Source of the DNA: Asterionellopsis glacialis
Taxonomy: Eukaryota; Bacillariophyta; Plagiogrammaphyceae; Rhaphoneidales; Asterionellopsidaceae
Direction of reading: 5' to 3'
DNA length: 14,026 nt
Assembly: GCA_014885115.2 (NCBI GenBank)
Contig: WKLE02001501.1
Coordinates: forward strand, 817-14,842
Shown: in pieces, positions 1 through 6,936 of the stretch
How positions within the stretch are numbered: the stretch's first letter is position 1
Layout of the letters: each line of letters opens with the position of its first letter
Program-made: the position numbers and the translations under genes
Notes under the pieces: model-generated
The model's input: the letters and a program-made list of their open reading frames with translations, nothing else
Told to the model about the DNA's origin: nothing
Databases searched by the model: none

Positions 1-117
1 AAAAATATGAATTTTGGGTCTACGTGGAGTCTACGGACCAGATGTCACAAGTTGGTCCACCTAATCCTGGAACAACTCACACACACACATCATCACGCCA
101 CAACCATGTCAAAATGA

Positions 118-678
118 CTGCCTCCCTCTAACCCATACAATACCTTACATTCCTTTTCTTATCCATGTATGTCACCGGAGTACTTGGATGAGTATGCAAA
201 AGCCATATTTACCAAAACCATGGTTGATTGTTTCAGTAAAACTCCATTTCCTTGGCAGCTGAATGTATGCTCACATTTAGTAAAGACAACCAATTCTCAA
301 TAAACAAATGTAGTTCCTGCTCCTGTTTCCCTCTGTCAACCTAATGGCAGTGGTAAATCAGTAGTTTATGACACCTTTGCATGTGATGGTATTACATGGT
401 GTATTACACCTTTCCTGTCCCTTGGCGCTGATCAAGAATCCAAAATCAACAATAACAATGCAATCCAAAATCATGCCCCTATCATATCTATCCACTTGGA
501 CTCTTACCAGTTGTTGCAACAACAACAGGGTATTGCTGATCATGCTTGTTCCACAGACAAGGACACAACTACTGCTGTCATCATAGATTTTGTAATACAG
601 GTAAAGTTACCAAAGGTATCTTCATTGCAGGATATATATGTTTTCTCAACTTCTCCCAAATGTAGATGGAGTAATTGA
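118..678 (+). pseudogene. Decayed RecQ-like (SF2) DNA helicase fragment
   Basis: Frame 1 is open from 118 to 300 and from 304 to 675, broken by one TAA at 301-303 and closed by TGA TGA at 676-681. The translation has helicase motifs in the right order. An aromatic/Q-motif-like 'TPFPWQLNV' lies at 241-267. A Walker A 'QPNGSGKS' lies at 337-360, with Asn where Thr is usual. Motif Ia-like 'ITPFLSLGADQ' lies at 400-432, followed by 'ISIHLDSYQLL' at 484-516. The spacing fits the first half of a RecQ/DEAD-type ATPase domain. No DEAH-type motif II or helicase C-terminal domain follows. A string resembling '..HLF..FG.SF' near 755-800 in the same frame may be a corrupted motif II region, but this is weak. 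Another stop (115-117) lies upstream. It is probably a relic of a multicopy diatom helicase family. The RecQ-like identity rests on motif order, not on a database search. Confidence 0.6.
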
Positions 679-1589
679 TGAGGATTTGAGAGACAATGGT
701 GGGTTCTTCTTCTTATCTTGCTTTTCTTGCTTGATCAACAATGCTCTGGCTTCAGCAATAAGATCACTGTGTTTCACCTTTTTCTTTTTGTGAGTATTGG
801 CTTTAGTGCCATATCCAATGGGGCGTTGCAGAGAGAGCGTGGGATTGGGTGGTGGAGGGGGGTTTTCCAAGCCAGTGCCATGATGTAATAAGGTATAAGG
901 TCAAACAAATGAGGCTGTTGATGAGAGTGGTATCATCACGGTGTTACTGTGCAAGTAAGCATAATAATACATTAGAGTACCTGTGGTCGGAGGGATGCCA
1001 AAAAACCAAATTGGGGTACCTAGGTCTCTTTGCACTCTTGCGTTTCACCCTTCGTGATCGTATATTGAACAAAAAATTGAACACATGAAGAGGCTATCCT
1101 TATTCAGGTTATCATACTCCTACGAAGGGTGAAACCCAGTGAAGCATAAGAGACCCCTGTATTTGGTCTTTTACTTGGTAGTACATGTATGCAAGATTAT
1201 GAATGATATATAAAGTGTCTCACAAGATCTTGGTAACTTAGGAATGGGGATAATCGAACGCAGTGAAGCGCGAAACATGTAACCCCTGCTCAGGTGTAGT
1301 GGGTATGTTCAATATATTACTGAAATGTGGAGAATTTTGATTGGTCTAAATGTTTAGCTAGGAATTCGGAAAACAATTTTCAATTCCGAAATATTCTGAC
1401 AGTCCCTCTCTCTAGTAGAGGACCTACACATCATTATGATACTTACCAGGTAGTTATAGTCCTAAAGGAAGAGGTTGTCCAACGGTAATTCTCTAGAAGT
1501 AGAGAGATACTCTCTCTAGTTGTTCTACCCGTAAACCTATTGTTTTCATAATAGTGGAAACCAAGGTCAACAACTGAAAAATATCAACG
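679..1589. other. Intergenic region, no supported gene
   Basis: No reading frame here has convincing composition or a recognisable motif. It may contain further remains of the helicase up to about 815 and holds the fold-back repeat at 1000-1172. A TATATAA string lies at about 1206-1213, roughly 380 bases before the EF-hand start, too far to call a promoter. The 11-base string ctctctctagt occurs at 1406-1416 and again at 1510-1520, in the probable leader of the EF-hand gene. The second copy sits in a small agagag/ctctct hairpin at 1501-1515. Confidence 0.5.
1000..1172. repeat. Fold-back (inverted) repeat, MITE-like
   Basis: The left arm (1000-1055) and right arm (1122-1172) are imperfect reverse complements. 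The inner ends share the exact string tttcacccttcgt (1043-1055 against the complement of 1122-1134). Further matched blocks are 'tctctt' and 'ccaaat', separated by small mismatches and one gap. The spacer of 66 bases is AT-rich. Such a structure could form a long hairpin in RNA or be a remnant of a small non-autonomous inverted-repeat element. No clear target-site duplication is visible outside the arms. Confidence 0.6.
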
Positions 1590-2180
1590 ATGGGAAACAC
1601 CTGTATGAAGGACATTTCTTCCTCGAGGAACGCTGACACTGAATTTCACAAGGCAAAGATACTTCGTGCTTATCACATGGCAGATATTGATGGTGATGGA
1701 AAAGTATTGGAAAATGATTTTGTGACATGGGGCAAAATGGCAAGTGAAAAGGCGAAGGTTGAATTTACTGACGAACGGAAGAAGTTGTGGTTAACAGCAT
1801 ACCAAGCTTACTATAGTGCTGAAGGGACTTCCGAATCACCAGAAAAGCATTATCAAAATATCTGCGCATTTCTCGAAGTTGAGAATTCTAAAGAAATTGC
1901 TACTCAAATAAATGCATCATTATTTGCTTGTATCAATGCCGATGGTAGTGGGGACATCAGTATAAATGAGTACCGTGCATTTATATACCCATTGGGCATT
2001 ACAAGTGAAGAAGACGTGCAATTCGGTTTTAATGCTATTGATAAAAATAAAGATGGTGTACTTAGTAAAGAAGAAGTGGGTGAAGCTTGTTACCGTTACT
2101 ATTATGATAAAAAAGACACACCTTTTAAGCATTTTTATGGAAAATATGACAATACTAATACGACCCAAGAAGAAAAGTAA
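1590..2180 (+). CDS. EF-hand calcium-binding protein, sarcoplasmic/calexcitin-like
   Basis: This intact 196-residue single-exon protein probably buffers or senses Ca2+. Three canonical 12-residue EF-hand loops are visible. Loop I is at residues 32-43 (D-D-D-G, ending in Asp at position 12, which often favours Mg2+). Loop III is at 116-127 (starting with Asn, ending in Glu). Loop IV is at 151-162 (D-N-D-G, ending in Glu). The segment at about 68-98 has the place of EF-hand II but lacks a usable loop. A four-hand fold with a dead second hand and a length near 190 residues is the sarcoplasmic calcium-binding protein pattern. The N-terminus MGNTC resembles plant CDPK starts that are myristoylated on Gly2 and palmitoylated on Cys5. 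Residue 6 is Met rather than Ser/Thr, so myristoylation is uncertain. The start has A at -3 and is the first ATG of the frame. The C-terminus is polar (NTNTTQEEK). Substrates or partners cannot be inferred. Confidence 0.9.
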   Translation: MGNTCMKDISSSRNADTEFHKAKILRAYHMADIDGDGKVLENDFVTWGKMASEKAKVEFTDERKKLWLTAYQAYYSAEGTSESPEKHYQNICAFLEVENSKEIATQINASLFACINADGSGDISINEYRAFIYPLGITSEEDVQFGFNAIDKNKDGVLSKEEVGEACYRYYYDKKDTPFKHFYGKYDNTNTTQEEK

Positions 2181-2547
2181 TCAAATGAGCATTCGATGTA
2201 GGACAACAGCACGATGAAGATGAATTTCAATAGCGGGAGGGATCCAGGAGGCAAAATGACAATGAGAACCATGAATGATAGTGTGATTTTTCTCGAATTA
2301 AAGAAGAACATTTTTTTAGATTTTACGCATCTTTTGGTTTTAGTTTTTTCGTATCTTCTTGTTTTAGATTTTACATGTCTTCTTGAAATTAAAAATAAAA
2401 ATGAACAAGAAGCATTTTCGAGTTTACTGTACGCATGAAAATTGCTCTTTGAAAAAAATCTCAGAAACGAGTGTCCACTATTCTTGCGTTGCGATATCTT
2501 GCACAGATGTCTCTATTGCTTTAGGCTGCAGCATTATAGCGCAAAGT
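2181..2547. other. Downstream region of the EF-hand gene, no supported gene
   Basis: This is a T-rich stretch that probably includes the 3' UTR of the EF-hand gene. It contains the 24-bp tandem repeat and an AATAAA string at about 2394-2399, a possible but unproven polyadenylation signal. Open frames here are low-complexity and have no motif. Confidence 0.45.
2314..2385. repeat. 24-bp tandem repeat, three copies
   Basis: Three imperfect copies start at 2314, 2338 and 2362. Each begins ttttag and ends in a cttttgg/cttcttg-like string. The period is exactly 24. Read on the plus strand in one frame, this gives an 8-residue hydrophobic periodicity (LDFTHLLV / LVFSYLLV / LDFTCLLE). The location just after the EF-hand stop suggests untranslated sequence. 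Confidence 0.7.
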
Positions 2548-2955
2548 GCATACCTCTCTAGCTACTGTAGACAACTTCCAAAATTCAAACAAATCATCTT
2601 GAGCATCGACACGTGCAACGAGATCTTTGTTTTGTTTTGTAACTTGACTTGTTAATCTTTTAATTCACAAATTTTGGAACAATTTTGTTCTGTATGGTTC
2701 TGCATTTTTTTAATGATCTGTTCAAAAGAAATGAATTTTCATTTCGAAGTTTGCGTTATTTTGATGTGAGTGATATTCTTGTTCATTTCCTGCAGGCCTT
2801 CAAGAAAAAACATTTGTAAGCATCGAGGTAGTCTTAGCTTGAGTGCCACCTTACCAAGGTACTCTAGAGTACCATATAACTTTGCTATGTAGTCCGATGA
2901 TTGTTTTGTACGTCGAAGTCTTCTTGTCACACCTACATTATCAACCCATAATTAT
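2548..2955 (-). pseudogene. Decayed copy of the 3' end of the coiled-coil gene
   Basis: This stretch aligns by eye, in the same orientation, with about 6990-7370, which encodes roughly residues 1530-1650 of the ankyrin/coiled-coil protein. Shared blocks include gacaacttccaaa (from about 2572, against about 7022), gatcttt, cttttaattcac, ctgtatgg, tttcgaagttt, gatattcttgttc, ttcctgcag, ccttcaagaaaa and gattgttttgtacg. Small indels break the frame, including an extra g after 'cctgcag'. Between about 2818 and 2890 the copy holds sequence with little similarity to the parent, including a perfect 16-bp palindrome at 2858-2873. It lacks the parent stop codon region and any start. It is a truncated segmental copy under no visible coding constraint. 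Confidence 0.8.
2858..2873. repeat. Perfect 16-bp palindrome
   Basis: ggtactctagagtacc is self-complementary over its whole length. It lies inside the segment of the decayed coiled-coil copy that differs from the parent, so it may mark an insertion. Confidence 0.7.
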
Positions 2956-3308
2956 AAGGATAAGTAGATGAATATTAAGGCACCTAGTAGAGGCATGTAG
3001 ATTCTGACAGCTGTCAGGTCCGATCAGAATGACGTAGTATGATATCAAGATTCAAGATTCTCTTGGTGATACGATGCATTATGACAGAAGATGACAGTGA
3101 CACAAAATTGCGCTCAAGTGCGCATGTACGAGAAAAATACTATGTAAATAATACATGGGAGAAAACACACACTCCAAAAAATATGAAGGAAATCGAAGAA
3201 GAAAACAGAAAACGGGACTTGCTTGAATGGCCAAAGAACAAAAGATCAGACTGACAAGTGGCAACAACATTCATTGCACTCCTGCGTCTTCGTACCGAGT
3301 AAGGCACC
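2956..3308. other. Upstream region of the ABC1 kinase gene
   Basis: This probably contains the promoter and 5' UTR of the kinase gene. It holds a perfect 14-bp palindrome ctgacagctgtcag at 3004-3017, with an E-box-like CAGCTG core. The palindrome is nested in an attctga...tcagaat inverted repeat (3001-3030). No TATA box is convincing. An upstream ORF is described separately. Confidence 0.4.
3039..3254 (+). CDS. Small ORF upstream of the ABC1 kinase, doubtful
   Basis: A 71-codon ORF with a charged, coding-like composition (many K, E, D, R and N, such as 'KEIEEENRKRDLLEWP') ends in TGA 54 bases before the kinase ATG and is in the same frame. A second ATG lies at 3081. I recognise no family. 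It may be a regulatory upstream ORF in the kinase leader, a fragment of another gene, or chance. The coding-like amino-acid use is the only argument for it. Confidence 0.25.
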   Translation: MISRFKILLVIRCIMTEDDSDTKLRSSAHVREKYYVNNTWEKTHTPKNMKEIEEENRKRDLLEWPKNKRSD

Positions 3309-5962
3309 ATGAAAACAAGCAGTAACAACAAGATCTACAGGTATCTTTGGGCCATGCTACGGTCAATGAAATCGCTTTCTTTAGTCATTGCAATCATTAT
3401 GATTTCTTCAGCATCAGCTTCATCGCCGGGTTCTCGTTTTTCGGCACCGAAGATTCGTTGGCCAATATCAACATCTCAATTGACAAGCAAGAATGAGGAC
3501 AGGCATGAATTCAGAATACAGCGGATGTTGAATCCAATACACCAAGAAGTTTCTCCCGTGAGATTTTCTTTGACAACAATATCCCCCCCTTCTGTTCCCT
3601 TAGTGTCACCCTTTCTTCAAGTGTTCCAAAATGCCAATTCAGCTTTAGCGTCAATGTCGTCACCAAAAGATATCGATAAAAAACTGGAAAAGGACAATAC
3701 ATCGATCTCTACAATATTATCTACACTCCTGAGCTTTCCTGCAAAACCATCCATCCAATTCGTTCTTGTTGGGGGAGTTGTAGCTGTTGTTGCAACCATG
3801 TTCCGTCGAAGAAGAAACGACGCTTCTTCTCAATCATCATTTGGTTCTGGTATAGGACAACAAATTGAAAGTTTTCGTCGAGCATTTTATTTTTGGATGA
3901 ATGCTGGTCCTATTTTATGCCATTATAAACTTGCTAATTGGTGGCTACGAAAGATACGTAAGGCTCCGTTGAAAGAACGTGAAATTGAATTTTCGAAATT
4001 ACATGCCAAATATGCAGAACCAATATTACAAATCATATTACATTTACAAGGCTTGTTTGTCAAAATGGGGCAAGTTCTGTCATCGCGACCAGACTTTTGT
4101 CCACCGGAATTTGTTGAACACTTTGAGTGCTTACAAGATTCTCTTCCTCCTTGGTCTGTCGATCATGCAAAAGATCTAGTCAAGTCATCATTGAAGGAAA
4201 CATCAAGGAAGAGACGAAGAAAGGCCAGAAAACTCCACCATCATCATACGGCAGATAGTAAAGATTTAGAATGGGATGACGTATTCGAAAGTTTTGATGA
4301 AGATCCATTAGGATCTGCTAGCATTGGACAAGTATATCGAGCTGTTCTCCGAAACAACGAAGATAACACCGATTACAGCAGCTCATCCCCACCTCGAGTT
4401 GTGGCTCTTAAGGTCATGCATCCACATGCGGAACGTCGATTTGCATGCGATTTCCAAATAGTTCGTTGGGTGTGCCGTATATTCTTACCTGGATGGAAAC
4501 AAATTTTGAAAGAGGTTGAAAAACAAATGATGACAGAATTTGATTATGAACGTGAGGCACAATCCATGGAAGATGTACGATATAACATGAAAAATAGTAA
4601 GTACGCCAAACGTGTGCTTGTTCCTGAACCCATCCTAGAACTGTGTTCAAAAAATCTATTAGTTATGGAAATGTTGGAAGGCAAAAAGTTAACTGATTCT
4701 ATTGAAGACAAATTGGCTGATGCGTTAGGAGGTGATAAACAACTTGTTCGTGACTTCTTACAAGCCAAACGTGATGGTAAGCACATGAAGAAATATGAAG
4801 AAGCATTGGTTGTTTACACTGTAGAACTTTTCAGTGCAAGCTCTCACAACTACCATGGTTTTTCTCCTAATTCTTTCATGCAGAGCTCATGGCGAGCGAC
4901 GACATAGAAGAAGTAGAATTTGAGGGTATGGATGATATAGAGAGCCATCAGTTAGCAAGTCGTGGAGGTGGTGCAGTATCTACCAAGAAAAGTCGTCAAG
5001 TGACTTCTAATAGCAGTTCTGGTGCTGGTACTTCTACTCCGTCACCACCAATAGATAAAAAGACTTCATCAAAATCAACTCCAAATCTTTCTATCATGGG
5101 ACTGATACGAAAACCACGTATGGCATTTTCCTTATTGAATTTGTATCGTCAGACTCGTGGGTATATTGATTTGTTGTTAGACGTAAGTGGATACCAAATC
5201 TTTATTGATGGATGCTTTAATGGTGATCCACATCCTGGTAATGTTATGGAACTTGATGATGGAAGACTTGGGTTAATTGATTATGGACAATGTCGAAGAT
5301 TGCAAGACCATGAAAGGATAGCCTTGGCTAAAATTGTTGTTGGGTTAGGAAAACGAGACAACAACGCAAACGAAGATAACAAGGGTGAAAACAATAGGTT
5401 ATATGAAAAAGAAATTGCTGATGCAATGAGGAAATGCGGTTTTAGATCGAAGCATAATCGTGATGATATACTTGTGAAATATGCTGAATTATTCTTTGAT
5501 TCTGATGTTGCTGGAAGACAAATGGGATTTGAATCGCCTCATTTGTACTTTAGACATTTGATGAGAATAGGTACGTAGCATATCTATTTCCAGTACTACA
5601 GAAGCTTAGCTTCGACTATTATTGGTTGCATTTGCTTACTCTCTTTTCTTTGGGATTTCATTACATGCGACTCTAACCTGGGAACAAATTATTCTTTGTT
5701 TTCCAAAGACAAATTACAAAATGTCCCGGATTGTGCAGGTACGTAAAAACGGTGTCTTCTTTAGTTGTCAGATAGTGCTCGTTTAGAAGGAACTAGTTCC
5801 TAATATGATATATTTTCAACTTTCCCTCTCTATTTTACAGTGTTTGTTGCAAGATCCAGTTTCTTGTTTCGAGGAATGGGTGCCATGCTAGAGAATCAGA
5901 TTTGTACAGCAAAACGATGGGCGGGTCATGCTGAAGCCGCTCTTGCAAATGATCGGGAATGA
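3309..5962 (+). CDS. ABC1/ADCK (UbiB-type) atypical kinase, four exons
   Basis: Exons 3309-4776, 4884-5570, 5709-5738 and 5841-5962 join in frame to 768 residues. The family comprises atypical kinase/ATPases of mitochondria and plastids, linked to ubiquinone and other prenyl-lipid metabolism. The family-defining KxGQ is at 252-255 (VKMGQVLSSRPD). The Ala-rich-loop region reads PLGSASIGQVY (333-343), with Gly-Ser replacing the usual Ala-Ala. The VALK lysine is Lys368. ExD-type 'TEFDYEREA' is at about 409-417. The catalytic 'NGDPHPGN' is at 602-609, with Asn where His is common, and the metal-binding 'DYGQ' starts at Asp622. The C-terminus 'VFVARSSFLFRG' is typical. The N-terminus has a basic start, a hydrophobic stretch (22-33) and ASAS; a second hydrophobic segment is at 150-164. 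An organelle presequence is likely, but no classic ASAFAP site is clear. Lineage-specific inserts are a basic His-rich one (about 294-318) and an acidic/Ser-rich one (about 490-560). The start context gcaccATGa is good. Confidence 0.9.
4777..4883 (+). other. Intron 1 of the ABC1 kinase gene (107 nt)
   Basis: The donor GTAAGC and acceptor TTCATGCAG flank 107 bases. Removal joins a first-position G to AG (a Glu codon) and shifts the reading from frame 3 to frame 2. The spliced reading is ...QAKRD-E-LMASDD. Reading through gives a stop at 4905-4907 and loses the catalytic loop, so splicing is required. Confidence 0.85.
5571..5708 (+). other. Intron 2 of the ABC1 kinase gene (138 nt)
   Basis: The donor GTACGT follows ...HLMRI. 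The acceptor is a T-rich tract ending in ttccaaag. The intron leads into a 30-nt micro-exon (5709-5738) reading KLQNVPDCA after the split Asp codon. That matches the usual spacer before the conserved VFVAR segment. Confidence 0.7.
5739..5840 (+). other. Intron 3 of the ABC1 kinase gene (102 nt)
   Basis: The donor is GTACGT, identical to that of intron 2. The acceptor is tattttacag, preceded by a pyrimidine-rich tract. Skipping the micro-exon (5571-5840 as one 270-nt intron) would also keep the frame, so alternative splicing that removes ten residues is possible. Confidence 0.75.
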
Positions 5963-6936
5963 AACACACATCATATAAAAATTATTACTAAATACCTATA
6001 GCGATTTTACATGCAATAACTTTCTGTGAACTCTTGGAAAAAACCTGTGGATAGTTCCAAGGCCAACCAGTAAAAGCATGATTTGATAAAGCACTCTATG
6101 CTGACACCTGTCTTGAAAGGAAAAATGCACAACCAAAATCAGCACGTGGATCTCATATTCCTACTGCAGGTGAGCTACCCGATACCTCCGTTCTTTGAAA
6201 CTTAAATGACTTTCTGGAAAAACGAAATCAACTCTTGGATCTCATATTCCTACTGCAGGTGAGCTACCCGATACCTCCGTTCTTTGAAACTTCAATGACT
6301 TTCTGGAAAAACGAAATCAGCTCGTGGATCTCATATTCCTACTGCAGGTGAGCTACCCGATACCTCCGTTCTTTGAAACTTCAATGACTTTCTGGAAATT
6401 ATCATGATCAGTACCGAGATACAGTAGTGATGTCCCCTTGATCACTCCTTTGAACGGGAAAGGAAAAAATTGCAGTTCAAGTTACCACATTATTCAATGG
6501 TACTTATACGACATTTGAAAAAAAATCAAAAAGGGAACAATGACACGTTGTGTACGCACATCAAGGGACATATGTACCAGCATAGCATTGCAACCTTTTC
6601 ATTTCGCAGATTAAAGTCGAACAGCGTACCTGATATACCCTACTAGACTGTATTGGGAAATACACTCCTGGTATGAGATCAAATTCATTCCCACCATCAA
6701 AAGAAAAGACAAGAATTAAAGGAAATTACAGGAAGCAGTTCAATAATACCACATCTTCCATACATTAGTGTACTTTTACAACATTTTTAAATTTAATATG
6801 ATAGGAATAACCGCATGGCCCTATACTTTTACAAAAATGCACATTTCCAAGACTTTTACAATGAAAGATTGGCTACGTATGACTTTCGTCGACTGATTTA
6901 GACCACAATCCACCATCATGAATCATCACAGTATCG
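5963..6936. other. Intergenic region between convergent genes
   Basis: This holds the 3' ends of the ABC1 kinase (+) and the coiled-coil gene (-). The only marked structure is the 89-bp tandem array. The string acttttaca recurs at 6772, 6825 and 6852, near the 3' end of the coiled-coil gene. No open frame of note is present. Confidence 0.5.
6131..6398. repeat. 89-bp tandem repeat, three copies, intron-like unit
   Basis: The string ggatctcatattcc recurs at 6148, 6237 and 6326, giving an exact period of 89. The copies differ at only a few positions (such as cttaaatg against cttcaatg, and cacgtgg / ctcttgg / ctcgtgg). Each unit contains ctactgcag directly followed by gtgagc. From one gtgagc to the next ctgcag there are exactly 89 bases with GT...AG ends and a pyrimidine-rich 3' end. 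The period is not a multiple of three and stops are frequent, so it is not coding. The last copy ends after tctggaaa. Confidence 0.9.

Noticed and set aside
280..313. GT...AG stretch that would remove the TAA at 301-303 in the helicase frame
   Set aside because: It is only 34 bases long, and its removal shifts the frame, so it does not rescue the reading. An in-frame stop in a pseudogene is simpler.
646..870. Minus-strand frame with Pro-rich and Lys-rich, protein-like composition
   Set aside because: Its only start is TTG, there is no in-frame ATG between the upstream stop and this start, and it overlaps the helicase relic on the other strand. No splice partner was convincing. It remains a weak possibility for an exon.
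849..1088. Plus-strand frame of 79 codons
   Set aside because: It starts with a stretch antisense to another frame and runs through the fold-back repeat; there is no motif or coding-like composition.
2383..2655. Plus-strand frame of 90 codons
   Set aside because: It starts at TTG and its second half is antisense to the decayed coiled-coil copy; no recognisable motif.
4777..4907. Continuation of the ABC1 kinase first ORF to the stop at 4905-4907
   Set aside because: The frame loses family similarity after the GTAAGC donor, and the catalytic loop lies in another frame after a clear acceptor. This is intron sequence.
6131..6398. Possible CRISPR-like array
   Set aside because: The 89-bp units are directly adjacent with no unique spacers, and the context is eukaryotic.
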